Below, piece after piece: positions 12,369 to 24,824 of a stretch of 64,000 nt of DNA. This DNA is from Juglans regia (lineage: Eukaryota > Streptophyta > Magnoliopsida > Fagales > Juglandaceae). The notes below the pieces were generated by a model, which had not been told where the DNA came from, did not search any database, and saw only the letters and a list, made by a program, of their open reading frames with translations. Position numbers and translations under genes: made by a program. Every line of letters begins with the position of its first letter. Position 1 is the stretch's first letter. Location of the stretch: the NCBI RefSeq assembly GCF_001411555.2, contig NC_049912.1:30605514-30669513 (forward strand). Reading direction: 5' to 3'.

Positions 12369-13052
12369 AAAAAAACATAAAAACATTCTCTATGTAGATC
12401 CATTACATGTTTACTTCGCATATTTTTCTAAAAATTTATAAATCTGAAATTAATGTAAAAAAATTAATTTTAATAATAGACTATTTTTTTAAAATATATA
12501 TATCTAGTACATGTTTAGTGTTGGGATGAAGGCCTATCCATTAAAATAGATCTTTAGATTCTGATTATTATTTGTCTATTAGAAAAATTTATATCATATA
12601 GCGATGTGATAAAATTCTCATAAACTTAAAATAATTATTGGGATTAAAGAAAAAAAAAAGATACGTGAAAGAATTTATTGAAAAAGTTTAGAGAATCATT
12701 ATTCAATCGAAATGAGTTTTGAACTTTAAATCAGTTAAAAAGAATGCAACAAGCCTGAAGGATTATACATGGATACAATTCTACTTTAACCAAATGCTGT
12801 TCCACTATTTGGGAAGCATTTCTCATGCAAGGTGGATGATTAGAGTCCAAAAAAAAACAGATGTCCTAGATTTCTATAACGAAATATCCAAGGTGAATAG
12901 GGTCATAAATATAATATTTCCAATTACATCCTCTTGCATTGCTTTTATTTTGGCATACAAGCTTGTCGATGCTTGTACACATTCCAAATTAACATTTATC
13001 CAAGTGAAGTCCCACTGAGACTGTGAAAATGAGAACAAAAATCGTGGAGGAA

Positions 13053-16000
13053 TCATGGGGGCCTTGATTTCACTGTGTTGATGCCATCTTTAGTAATCAA
13101 GATCCGAGCACCCTTCACAAGTTCTTCCTTAACCATAAAGAGAACAGCAGCAGCAAGTACACTTTGCGCAATTTTTGTACTCATCCCTTTGTAAAAGCCA
13201 TAGAAGCCTTCATAACGGATCATCTTTAGAATTGCATCCGATGTTCCTGAGTCGAAGGAATGAAAGATATGAAACATCACAATCTGGGCAAATTCTACTG
13301 GACAAAACACTGACCCAAATGAAAATTGATATCTTGAGCATAAATATGGCTGAGAAAAACTCAGAACCGGTCGGGTGAGAAATCCCAATTTACACCGGCC
13401 AATAGAACCTCAACATATATGAGGTTTATATGTCTTATGGTGAGTGCTAGTCTTCTAAAGCAGCTCTCTTCCTTTCTCTATACTCTCCCCTGCATCATCT
13501 TTCATCTTATTTTTCTCTCCTATTTTTCCTTCTCTCTTCTCTACACGGTGCCTCTCTTGATTCTCCTATCCGTCAAGTGCTTTAGACTAACAGGTGGTGG
13601 GCTAGAAGCAAGTAAAGGGAGATACATCAATTGTATTAGTGACCAACAGAGGATTTCCCTCAATCATAACCTTCAAAAATCTCGAGTGGTGGGTGAAAGA
13701 TTGTTTCCACTCAAATCCAACAACCTTAACGATTTCAGTTCAGTAAAATTATTAGGGACTAAGCCATTTAAGTTGTTTTCTCCAAGCCTGATTTCAATCA
13801 GGGAACTTAACTTTGCAATTGAAGGACTCAGAGTGCCATTAATCATGCGTCTTGGCAAATTTATGACAGAAACTCGGGAGTTTGAGTTGCAGCTCAGTCG
13901 CAACCATGGCTCTTAATAGGGTTCATTAAAAGACGATTCAGAAGTAAGGCTCAAGGGATAATTCACACAGCCGAGAAAATCCAAAAGAATTCTGCATGTG
14001 TTTTTTCCCAATTTTCTGTTTGCAATTGACTAATGAGAGAGAGAGAGAGAGAGGGTTTTGGCCTACCATCGAGAGAGGGAAGTGGGAAAACAGAAAAAGA
14101 AAGAGACGGAACAGTGTGAACGTTGATTCTCTACATGCAATTTATTCTTTAATTTGCTACAACTCCTACGTGTTAGCTCATTATTTGTCGGTGTAAAACA
14201 AGGAATGTCATCCATCCGGCTGGTAGCCTCTCCCAATATGGTTCTGTGTGGTAATCTCTTAAAAGAGCTATTATTTCCAAAAAAAACTGACCAATTTTGG
14301 ACTACATAACCTTTGGTCTATCATACACAGGATTATGCGTCAGATACAACATACAACAACAGGACTTGAATATTTTCAGAATACACAGTTCAAGAAAATA
14401 TCAATATAACAGTTCAAACCTTTATAGTGATGCCTTTTATCTCCGGTAGAAACCTGTTTCGCTTGAAGCCTTGACTGCAATGGCAAGAGTATTATATATG
14501 GAACCAAAATTAGTTACTCTGACAAATCAGCGAAAACTTTTGAATGGATAACCTAATATTTTCAAAGGTTCTTTCCATATACATGGTTACTTTGTTAGTA
14601 CATATATACTCAAGCAAGGACAAAAATCATGGTTGGTATTTTGGCCAGCCAAATGCATCAGCGCAATAATTCTCTTTCCAGTTTGACCTTTCATTACAGA
14701 ACTCTCTTTCAGGATATCTGCCAAATAACGTATGGTACTGGCAAGATTTTCCCCATTCTTCTTACCAGCACAAACATTTTTTCCTGTTATTAACCGATAA
14801 AACTTTCGTCTCAGCAAGCCAGAACCAACAACATGCTAAAATTTGAAAACAGGGCAAGAGATGAGGTTTGAGCCAGAACCAACACCATTTATAAAACAAG
14901 ATTTGTTGAGTTCAATTGAAATCCGTTCAAGTTGTGACTTAAACCTACACTCAAGTCATGAGATTCGTTTATAGAAGCTGAATTCGTGTACCTTAACAAC
15001 TAAAAGAGGATACGTCACAACAGTAGCCCCAAGTTTCGCCAAAGCACCAAGAAGAAATATCTACCAAAACCAGCCAATTTATCAGCTCGAAGAGAAACAT
15101 ATGAAGCTATGTGAAGCAATGCTGGAAGTATTGAAGTTAAAATTTATAACAGAAACCAATAAAATGGTACTGAAACGTGGAGCATTCAAAATGAATCAAA
15201 ACCTCTAAGGCTGTCACGCCACTGTTGCCCTTCCTACTTAAAGCACGTCTTTTCTTCAGCTTCTTCAGCATAGTTTCGTACAGCATGAATTGTATGGAAG
15301 GATTGCTCACCTGCAATCGATAGCAGGAAGAATCAGTGATGTCTCTTAGCACATATTAGAGTAACTTCAGACGTACCATGATCAATGTCGGGAATACACC
15401 TTTCCAAAAACCCCAAAATCCAGCTTCATCATAGACTTCTTGAATCTGAAAATATATACCTCAATTAGATTATTTTTTTAGAAGTACATGTTACTGAATT
15501 AGATTATAGACAGAGAGAAGCATTCGAGCCCATGCCATGTGAATTACAAAAGTTGATAAAGAAGTTGATAGCAAAAGCCAATATGCCTTTCATCCAAAAA
15601 TTTTATGCATTCATAAACTGAGACATATTGCAAGCTGTCTACAGACGTCAGAAACCCAGTAACAGGAATGAAAGAAAAGATATTTGCAGCAGTCCAAAAT
15701 ATTCAAACTTTTTTTTATAAGTAAAGAACAGTCCAAAATATTCAAACTAATTATTTGCTGTTCCATTCCCCATTTTCTACACTCCCTAACACTAATTTTC
15801 ATCGGCAGTGGCATATGAAATTACATGGTTGTCAATTGCCCAGTGTTCTCTTTTGTTTCTAGCAGTTCTCTTCTACAATCCAAACAGGTCATCGCTCGAT
15901 GGCTGGCAAGTCTGCGTCAGATTTCTTAGATCACAGCAAGAATGATTAAAACCCAATCTACCAATCCATCAAAAATGTAAAATATGCCCTGATTACTGCT

Positions 16001-19000
16001 ATGTCCTCATAGAAAATCCTTCATAGGAGCATAATTATGATCCATTTATGTGAAATACGATGCAATGATGCAATCATGCCTTTGCATATTAATATAAAAC
16101 CAATAGGAAGGGTTGTCTTGTGAGCTCTAATTTCATCTATCTATATTGAAAATGAGGAACACCCCCCCACCTACCGCATGGTTTGTTCCAAAGGGAGGAA
16201 GTTCACTTGCAGCAAAAACTGTCTCATCTGGAGATACTGACAACGTCTGACCACGCTGGGACTTCTTCGGGATTTTTGTATGTGTCTGCTTGGAAAATTA
16301 GTTAAAGATAAATTAGAGAGAGAGAAAAAAAGCGATCTTTCAGCCTCGCTCAGTCTTTTTTTGGGGGTGGGGCCATGCTCCAAAATTTGAAAGGAGAGCA
16401 TACATTGCGACAATAGTAATCTAAAAATAATTACTCCTTAGGGTATTGAATTAAAGAGATATTCAGGACTGAATCATGCATTTAATCAAAGTTCATTTTA
16501 GCTATCGCACATAAAATAATTTTCTAAACTTCAAAGTAGCTGCCAAATGCACGAGACCTTCACCTGTCCGAGTTTTTCAACCATGGTACACTAGCTGTAC
16601 GAGAAACTGATCATGCTACAACCAGGACTAATAGATGGGCTTCTAACTCAACTTCATAACATTTATCCAAAAAAAAAAAAAACAAGAGTGGCTTTCAACT
16701 TCTGCTAGCACAAAAGTATCAAGACTATTAACCAGTGCTACTTCCAATATCATTTTCAAATTTAACTTTTTACTGAAAGTAACTCCGAAAACTATTACAA
16801 GAAAAAACCTGGAAATATCAAAATTTGCATTGCTTCCACATTTACAGCATAAAAGGAACTTGAGGCTTAGGTAAATTAGCTTTTTTACCTGCATGCGTGT
16901 CACAACTACCCATATAGGGTTTGTCATAAGCACATTCACACACCTACAGAAAGGAAAATTTCAGGCAATGTCTGAGCAGAAATTCACATGAATTCAAACT
17001 AATCATCAGAAGAAAGAATGCAGTGCAGCACCTATTGTGCACAATTTTGAGGCAATTCAAGCTTTACAGCTTGTGCGAATAATAAAAAACGATGACTGCT
17101 GTTCAGCCATAGATTGCATAAGCAGTCGATCACCCGCATAATTGTGCACATAAAGTAACAAAGAAATTTAAGACATTTGGGTGTCTGTAAGAAAAAATAG
17201 ATCACCCTGATAAGGCAGCCACCACAAGTGATGAAAACATCCCAACTGATCCATCGCCAATCCCTTTCTTCATATGTTCAAGTGAAGCAGCTTCAGCCTT
17301 ATTCCTGAATATTTGATAGAAATAATAGTAAACACCCTGTACAATAACAATTGCAAGTCTATAAGAAACATGAAATCTAAATAAACTATAGGATGCAGAT
17401 TCAAGAAATGCAGGTTAATAGAACACCATTTTTGAGCCAAAATGATCTAACTTTCTCTGTATAATGTGATCCCGAAGGAGTTCAGAATGCGATGGAAGAA
17501 ATAAAATAATAATAATGATATTATTAAAGTATTTTCCGTCTTTAACATGCTTTAACCCGATTAAATCCCAGACTTGTGTAATGCATCTCCATCACACAAA
17601 TCAGGTAAATTGACTCAACATTTTACCGATGGGATGTAATTCCTAGAAATTGTTTTCATCCAAGAGTTCGAACCTTAAATCTAAAGGGAGCATTCTACCA
17701 AAACCAAGACTCTTACCGTTGAGCCAACCCATAGAGTTAATTTGTTAAATATTTCGCATCTTGAAAACAATAGTTTTACAATTGAACCTTAAAAGAATTT
17801 ATAGTTGGGTGACATGTTTAACTCTGCTGTTCAAAGAACAGCTGAATTTGTAAGAGATGATGAACTAAACCGAGATTTCTTCATATTAGAGAGTAAAATC
17901 GGAAGACTGAACCCCGAGTCTTATAAACCTTCTAACAATAAATATAATTGACGTGCCATATTATCGGGCTCGGCATTAAGCAATATTATAACTCCTACGT
18001 TTCGCTTATTAGTTCCAATTTTATAATTGTAAAGGACAGTGGTCTTTTAAGGCGACAGGACAATCTAATACCTGAGACCCGTGCAGATAACGTCACAGAA
18101 AACAAACGAATGCCACAAGACGGCACGTTTTACGCAGCCACTGGACCACATACCATATGCTTTGGAAATCACAATACACTATTCTATCTCCACGCCAATA
18201 TACACACCGGTACTGACAATTTCACATCATGTAAGCACCGTTTTGTTCAGATAAAGTTGAGTTTATCTGTGCACTGTGCTACAGAGATAATAACCAACCT
18301 AGTTTTTCAAGGATGCAAATAATTACTTTGCCCCAAAATAAAATTTTCAATAATATTAATATGAAGTAGGGTATTTTAATTCATAAAGAAGGTAAGTACC
18401 GTATGAATAGTAAAAATATCAAATCTTATTATTATAATTTTTTTAAATTTTTTTATAAAATATAATAAATAATTTAATTTTTTTAATTTTAAAATAATAA
18501 TAATATTAAAAAATAATATTTTATTTAATTTTTAATTTTTATCTAAAATTATTTCATGTTACCGTCCACACCTAAAAAAATGCGCTCACCTGAGATGCAG
18601 CCGTGCCCACCAGGGATGGCGTTAAGCCTCCGTACAACTGTTCCCATCCTTCATGTTTTATAACCTACATATTTTTCAGACAACAAACAAATAAGAATCA
18701 AAAGAAACAAAAAATAAAAATAAATTCTAAAAAATTAAGGATTCGTTTGGTTGCCAAGAAAAAAAGTAGGAAATTATATATTGAAGGTTTCGTGTGAATA
18801 AACACAGAGACCTGGCGCATTAGCTCAATTGTTCCAAACTTCCTCTTCTCCTTCTTCAGATCACGCTCTGTTTGTTGACGAGTATTCACCTACAGATCCG
18901 TCTCAAAAGAAAATTACAAAACTAACCCCCGGGAAAAAAAAAAAAAAGAGGAATAGACTGAAGCATGGCGGAAAAATAAATACAACAGGAAAGATCATAC

Positions 19001-19081
19001 AGTTTGAAGAGGATATGTGATGAGCTGAGCTATGATCCCTCCGCCGGCTCCGGCCAACCCGTTGATCAAAGCATCCGACAT
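13053..19081 (-). CDS. PXN: Peroxisomal NAD carrier PXN (mitochondrial carrier family), eleven exons
   Basis: Exons: 19081-19001, 18889-18812, 18664-18590, 17336-17206, 16943-16889, 16285-16175, 15445-15377, 15310-15203, 15060-14992, 14474-14420 and 13246-13053, all with GT-AG borders, adding up to 1026 bases (341 residues). The product belongs to the mitochondrial carrier superfamily, with three repeats each opened by a signature: YPLQTVNTR (repeat 1), NPIWVVVTRMQ (repeat 2) and YPLLVVKSRLQ (repeat 3). It begins MSDALINGLAGAGGGIIAQL and contains GMSTKIAQSVLAAAVLFMVK near the C-terminus, diagnostic for the Arabidopsis PXN (At2g39970) group, which imports NAD into peroxisomes of germinating seeds and leaves. 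Six membrane helices are expected. Intron 10 holds a receptor-kinase fragment, and another intron a tiny LINE remnant. No lesion was seen. Confidence 0.95.
13600..13935 (-). pseudogene. LRR fragment of a TMK-like receptor kinase in PXN intron 10
   Basis: The minus strand encodes EPWLRLSCNSNSRVSVINLP, a leucine-rich stretch (ENNLNGLVPNNFTELKSLRL, LDLSGNN), and after frame loss NPLLVTN. This matches the last extracellular LRRs of TMK-type LRR receptor kinases, where a PW.GLSC segment precedes the second LRR block. Stops flank both sides and no kinase is present, so it is a relic. Its presence inside an intron of an unrelated gene suggests ectopic insertion, perhaps carried by a transposon. Confidence 0.7.
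14033..14055. repeat. (GA)n microsatellite
   Basis: An uninterrupted GAGAGA tract within PXN intron 10, just beyond the TMK-like fragment. Confidence 0.85.
15690..15748. mobile_element. 19-bp LINE remnant between 20-bp target duplications
   Basis: CAGTCCAAAATATTCAAACT stands at 15690-15709 and again exactly at 15729-15748. Between the copies lie only 19 bases, TTTTTTTATAAGTAAAGAA, which match the tail of the LINE fragment near 7745 (T-run then ATAAGTAAA). This is what an extremely 5'-truncated retrotransposition would leave. It sits in PXN intron 6. Confidence 0.8.
17655..17737 (-). mobile_element. tRNA-derived SINE-like element
   Basis: On the minus strand TTGGCTCAACGGTAAGAG (A-box-like) is followed about 40 bases later by AAGGTTCGAACTCTT (B-box-like), the internal Pol III promoter of tRNA-derived SINEs. 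It is too long between boxes and lacks a cloverleaf, so it is not a tRNA gene. It lies in PXN intron 3. The related fragment at 12270 supports a dispersed family. Confidence 0.55.
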
Positions 19082-22000
19082 GTTTTCTCTGGAAAATCTG
19101 TTGAGAAGCCTTATTTTATCGCGAAAATGTGTCGAGGCATCGGGGGGAGGAGAAAAGGGAGATCTAAATACGTGGGAGAGAGACTATCTCGGACTTTGGC
19201 TGTAGCGAACGAATTTTAGAGATGCTGATGGCGCTCGCTTTCGGATGCTCGGTTGGTTGCAAGTTCCGTTCACGAAAGTAAATGACGTTACCTACTTATA
19301 TTACCATTTTACCCCTAAATAAGTAATACCAGTTTTTATTTATTTATTTCTTGACATTTACCAGTTGACTCGTATTTGTAATGCTACGTAATCTCTCAGT
19401 CTCTATATTATATTTTTTTAAATTTCTAATATTTTTTAATATTTTTTTAAATTAATTTAATTCTTCTATTTAATATTCATATATTAAGTTTTTTATAAAA
19501 GAAAAAAATAATAAAAATTAAAAAAAATATAATGTATTGAGATTATGTGAATAGTAAGAAATTGTGTAGATTTTTTCTATTTACAGTAATCTAAAGATGC
19601 GTTTTATCAATATCATTTGAGTTTAGTCTAATTTTAAAATGAGTTTAATATTCAAAATTCAATTATTAAATTATTAAATTTATTTCAAGTTAAAACCTTC
19701 TTACACGTAGAAACTACAACTTTTTTTAATTTAAAACATCTTTATTCGTGAGACCTATAATCTTTTTTTTTTATAGAATCCATAACCTTTTTCAATTTCT
19801 TATAAAAAGTAATAAATTCATTTTAACATCTAAACACACTTTAAACTCAGTTTAGATGGCCCTACATAACTCCCTCTATTACTCAACATATTACTATTCA
19901 TAAAGAATTCAACTTAATTGAGCTTAGCTCAACATCCAAACGCAATCTAATATCAATATTACTTTTATTTCTGTCTATAATATAAATATATATATATATA
20001 TATATATATTACTTCTACTTGTATCCATGTAAAAGTTTAAATTCATGTTATATATCATATTCTCATTTTATTTTTATTCTATTATATAATATATGTCATA
20101 TTTATTATCATTAGATAATGTTTTATTGAATTATTTTTTATTATTTAATCGCGATAAATATGACACATCTTACTATATAATGAAATGAAAGTAAAATAAT
20201 AATGTGATGTATAAAAATTTTCAAAATTTAATATGCAAAAAATTTGAAATTCTAATTTTTTTTTTTTATATAAATTAAGTTTGCTATACGGTATGAAATA
20301 TATCTTTTACACACCAACTTACAAATATAATTTTTCATAATCTAATTATACACAGTAGTAACTACTACACTACATAAATACCAGAAATCATATGATATCA
20401 CGAAACTATTTTGAGTAGAACACAAATATTCTAATATTCCTCAATTTCTTATAATCTTATATTTTCATCATTTTTAATGGAAGCGATATATAACATCAGT
20501 TTTATAAAGGTAAGTGTCACCCGTCATCATCATAATATTTGTAGTCATCACCCTTTCTTAATTTTTAAAAATAACATTAAATTGTTAAAAATTAAATACA
20601 TTCTTCTACCTATTATCAATAATATCAAGAGATGATACAATAATAACTAACTAAATATTATTTTTCTTCTGTAAAACATAGATATGCTATTGTTAATTGA
20701 TACTGGCCAAGACTAAACTACTAGTCGTTTTTTATTTCAATAGCTTTTTGTATATAATTGTCGTATACACTAGTTATTCTTTTATTCTTTTTATTTACTC
20801 ACTTTACTTTATTTGATGGCACAATGCTATAGGTGTAGTTAGTTAGTTTGTTATAATACTCTCTATATATATCACCCATTAGGCAGAATACATTGTAAGA
20901 GGTTATTTTCATAGTGGAATGACATAACAACTTTTTCTCCATTAATTTGCTCTCAGTTTTCTTCATTTGCTCGATTGCAAGTTCTTGGTTTCATGTTATC
21001 TTGCAGCTATAGATGGGCAAATAGTTTATCATTGAAAATAACTTGTGATCAATGCTTAAATAGGTCAAATTTTATAACTAATATGATTATAACTAGTGAA
21101 ATATACATATGTAAATTGTGTTTTCTGACATGACACGTATGGAATAATATAAAATTATGATAAATGCTTTAAACACAAAGAAATTTCATCAAATAAATTT
21201 ACAAATTGGTATGACTTAATATGGTCTGTTAAATTATAAAACTACTTTTATTTTAAAGTAAATCAACAGATCATATGAAACCATGTTAATTTGTGAATTT
21301 AATTTTATAAAATCTATTTGTGGTTCTAACATTTCTCTAAATTTATATAATATTCATGAAATCAAAATAACGTGATACTCTCGTTTTATTGCTACATGTC
21401 ACGTAATTATATATTTTGAGATTTAAAAACATAAAAAATACAAACAGGTTTTATGATATTTTGTAAAACTGGTAATAGCTCTAAAAAATATACTTTGATT
21501 TTTTTTTGGGGGTGGGGGGGAGTTGTTTATTTATTTTTGTTGCAAGAGCCGAGGTAAAATATTTTGATAATTGGGAGTCTTAATTTAAATGATATAAAGA
21601 TATTTAGATTCAGAGTAGAAAGTTTTTTGAGAAAGTTTTGGTCAGCAAGCATGATAAGTGTTCAAGTTATGTGAGGGTATCTCTTTTTTCCCCAAGTGAT
21701 GAGACTTTTAATTAAAAGAAGATCATATTTGACTTTAGATCATGAGAAAATGCAATGATCTATAATTGAATTGGGAGTTTTTACCCATTCTAGTGTTGAT
21801 GGGAAAAAAATACACAACAGGCTAGAAGGAGAGAAAAAGTCATTCCTAACCCACTGGTCGACTTAGGTATTGATCGGTGTTGTTTGAAGTCCTTGACAGT
21901 GATCCTGTGTCGGTGGGTACATCTATGACAATGAATATAAAACTAATGCAGAAAAAATAGAGAAAAATGAACACACAAATTTACATAATTCGACATGTTA

Positions 22001-22170
22001 TCCATGTCCACGAGCATTTAGAGAGAAAAAATTCACTATAATATACTTATTTATAATCTCTCATAACCTCTCATTTATCACTGTACAAAGAAAGTTAGAG
22101 ATCTTATTATTGGAGAATATATCTCCCTGAAGCTCTCCCTCAAGAGGTTGAAGAAGAAAAGAGCCTGGTT

Positions 22171-22246
22171 GGTCATCAAGTCCCTTGCTTTTATCTCATC
22201 CCTGACCAGGTCATCAAGTCCCTTGCTTTTATCTCATCCCTGTGCG
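22171..22246. repeat. Tandem duplication, 38-bp unit
   Basis: GGTCATCAAGTCCCTTGCTT and the following TTATCTCATCCCTG occur at 22171 and again at 22209, exact over the shared 34 bases. Confidence 0.85.
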
Positions 22247-22592
22247 CGTGCCTACCTACTATGATGTGACTAATCCATTTGAGTGTCTATTAGCAGAGGT
22301 GAGACCTGACATTGGGTGTGTTTAAGCATCCATTTATTTTCTCACTCCCTTCTATACCTATGATCGCTTCTTATCTATTACTCATTTCCTCTCCATATTA
22401 TCTTCTAGCGTTGTTTGGTGGGCTGGATCTAATCTTCAACAAGCCAGGTATTTTATCCTCCACGCCTACCTAGTAAGGGAGTTCATTAATTGGGTACCAA
22501 TTGACACTGATGAAGGCAAGAAGGCAGGCAGAGCACCAAAAGAATTCAAACCCCCTACCTTTATTTAAAAGAAAAATTTTATTCCTAAACCT

Positions 22593-22750
22593 CATACACC
22601 ACACACCATCATTTTTATGATTTCTTTAATTTTATCTTTTTATTAAATGTGTAGTATATAAATTATGAGTAGAATAATTTAATTATTTTAAGAATAATAA
22701 AATAAAATAAAACTTTAAAAAAAAAAAAAAAATTTGGTGTGTGGTGTATG
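22593..22750. mobile_element. MITE-like element with 16-bp perfect inverted ends
   Basis: CATACACCACACACCA at 22593-22608 is exactly inverted as TGGTGTGTGGTGTATG at 22735-22750. The interior is AT-rich with a 16-base A run and no reading frame. Flanks (TATGAATAGCAATACTC on the right) resemble those of the hairpin at 9.8 kb and a related element near 27.8-27.96 kb. Confidence 0.65.
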
Positions 22751-23529
22751 GGCTTATGAATAGCAATACTCTATTTAAAAAGTATAAAAAAACGTTTGAC
22801 ATTTTCTTAACAAAAATTAACATAACCTTTTTTTATTCTTAAAATATAAATAAAAATCTTGAAAAATCCCTCTTGCATCCTTCAAAGATTATACAAAATT
22901 TATTTTCTTAAATCATTCATGAATTTTAGACACGAAGATATCTTTTATCTCCCGTAGTGCAAATTTTAGTAGCAATATTCATTTTGAAAAAATAATTCTA
23001 TCATCTTTTCAACTCATCACATCTAATTATTATAATTTTTTTAAAATTTTATATAAAATAAAATAAAAAATTTAATTTTTTCAAAATTTAAAATAAAAAT
23101 AATATTAAAATATATATTCTAATAATATTTTATTCAATTTTTAATTTTAATCTCAATTTACCTCAATCCATCGTATCATATATGAAAACAAACGAATTCT
23201 AAGATGCCTTTCTCTTCTAATTTATTCGAATTAGCTTGGGCGGCGGTTTACGGACCAAAGAACACACCGACCCATCAAGTGCAAGGGTACCGTCACGTGC
23301 AACCAAAGCACTTGGTCTTTTATCTCCCAAACAACACTCGTCTCATTTCCATCTACATCATTGTAGAGTTTCATAAATTTATAAATGTTACGTAATTATT
23401 TTAAAAATAAATAAAATTTAATATTAAAAAATTAACTTTTTTTATACAATTTCATTTTTTATTATTTTTTTAAAATAATTACACAATTATACAATTCAAA
23501 ATGAGAAAATATATTTTGCTGCCTATTGT

Positions 23530-23760
23530 TTATAGCAGCCGCAACACAGCACACTCTACTGATTGAGTGAAAAAAAAAAAAAAAAAACCATAGCGTGTGC
23601 TGCGGCTATAAGCTGCTATCCAGAATCACTCATATTCAAAAGAGAAATGTTTGGGAGCAGCCGGAAGCCACAGCACACTGTGAAGAATTTTTTTTTTTTA
23701 TTTTTTTCACCCAGCATGTTGAGTGTGCTGGGGACTCTACAAACAGTAGAGTGTGATTTA
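23530..23760. repeat. Inverted and direct repeats upstream of the C2 gene
   Basis: TATAGCAGCCGCAACACAGC at about 23531 is largely inverted at 23596-23618 (GTGTGCTGCGGCTATA), separated by a long A run. A third related copy, GCAGCCGGAAGCCACAGCAC, lies at about 23657, and ACTCTAC/GTAGAGTGTG words end the block. This looks like a nested MITE lying 120-350 bases before the start codon of the C2 gene, so it may overlap its promoter. Confidence 0.55.
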
Positions 23761-23879
23761 GATTTTTTCTATTCAAAATTATCAATATTTTTTTTCTTTT
23801 ATATATGAACCATTCTTTATATTATCCTACGCACCCTTTTAACCTTTCCCCAACCCTGCGCGCGTTAGCACAGAGCGTC

Positions 23880-24824
23880 ATGGCCACGTCTCGCCCTGCG
23901 CCACCGAAGCGTCTGGACCTGGAGCTCACCATCGTCTCCGCCAAGCATCTCAAGAACGTGAACTGGAAAAACGGAGACCTCAAGCCATACGCGGTATTCT
24001 GGGTCGACCCAGACCGCCGACTCGCCACCAAATCGGACGACGCTGGCTCGATCCGCCCTGTATGGAACGAGAGTTTCACCCTCCCACTCACCATCCCTGT
24101 CCAGGACTCCGTCCTCACCCTTGAGATCTTCCACTCCAAACCCTCCGAGACCCCCAAGCCCTTGGTCGGCACCCTCCGTGTCCCGCTCAAGGATCTCGCT
24201 GACAACCCCGACGACCCGATCCGTATCAGAACGTTCCAACTCACCCGTCCATCGGGTCGTCCCCAGGGGAAGATCCGCGTAAAGCTCTCCGTCCGCGAAC
24301 GGCCGTTGCCGCCAGATTATCATGTTGCCCCTCAGCCTAGCTACTATTACTCCGGTGCCCCTGCCCTTCCTCCGCGCGACTACAGGGGATACTCGCCCTC
24401 TCCGTACACGTCACCACTCCCCGCACCGTCCCCATCGCAGCAGCCGCCGCCGGCTCCGTACCTTTACAGCTCGTATCCCGATGCGTATTCAGGATACTAT
24501 ACAGGGTATTATTCCAGTGCGCCACCACCGCCTATGCCGCCCAGGCCATTCTTCGACCGGCCCGTGAACTATGGTGGGCCTGGAGGGCCCAGTGGGCCGT
24601 CGGCACCTGTGGATTACTCGTTCTACGAACAGAAGCCGAAGAACTCGAAAATGGGTCTGGGAACGGGAATGGCTGTGGGCGCGGCCGTTGGAGCGTTAGG
24701 TGGGCTCGCATTGGACGAGGGATTGAAGTACGAAGAGGAGAAAATCGTGGATAGGGTCGAGAATGACGTGGCTGCGCGCGACGATTACAGCGATTACCGT
24801 GGCGACTACCGCTCCGATTATTGA
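23880..24824 (+). CDS. C2-domain, proline-rich SRC2-like protein
   Basis: A single exon of 314 residues. Residues about 10-140 form a C2 domain (LDLELTIVSAKHLKNVNW, KPYAVFWVD, PVWNESFTLPL), the calcium/phospholipid-binding fold of the plant SRC2/BAP type. Residues about 145-240 are rich in Pro, Tyr and Ser. A glycine-zipper-like hydrophobic stretch follows (GLGTGMAVGAAVGALGGLAL), then a charged tail rich in Asp, Tyr and Arg. This order is that of SRC2-like proteins, linked to membranes and cold or stress responses; the function here is inferred. I chose the ATG at 23880 because the C2 domain begins just after it. An in-frame ATG at 23805 adds 25 residues of no conserved appearance. The coding region is GC-rich compared with its flanks. 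TATATA stands near 23800. Confidence 0.88.
   Translation: MATSRPAPPKRLDLELTIVSAKHLKNVNWKNGDLKPYAVFWVDPDRRLATKSDDAGSIRPVWNESFTLPLTIPVQDSVLTLEIFHSKPSETPKPLVGTLRVPLKDLADNPDDPIRIRTFQLTRPSGRPQGKIRVKLSVRERPLPPDYHVAPQPSYYYSGAPALPPRDYRGYSPSPYTSPLPAPSPSQQPPPAPYLYSSYPDAYSGYYTGYYSSAPPPPMPPRPFFDRPVNYGGPGGPSGPSAPVDYSFYEQKPKNSKMGLGTGMAVGAAVGALGGLALDEGLKYEEEKIVDRVENDVAARDDYSDYRGDYRSDY

Larger units (their letters stand above)
19100..23520. other. Gene-free spacer between PXN and the C2 gene
   Basis: PXN and the C2 gene point away from each other, so both promoters lie here. The stretch is AT-rich with a (TA)n tract at about 19988-20008. Around 21.9-22.3 kb is a less AT-rich patch with ACACAAATTTACATAATTCG and TTATCCATGTCCACGAGC, resembling a degraded sequence frequent in plant transposons. 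It is followed by a 38-bp tandem duplication (22171-22246) and an inverted-end element at 22593-22750. No coding gene can be supported. Confidence 0.55.

Noticed and set aside
17655..17737. Possible tRNA gene on the minus strand
   Set aside because: A- and B-box-like motifs are present, but no acceptor or anticodon stem can be formed; better explained as a SINE.
23805..23879. N-terminal extension of the C2 protein by 25 residues
   Set aside because: The extension is not conserved in appearance, and the TATATA lies just before or within it; the ATG at 23880 fits the family better.
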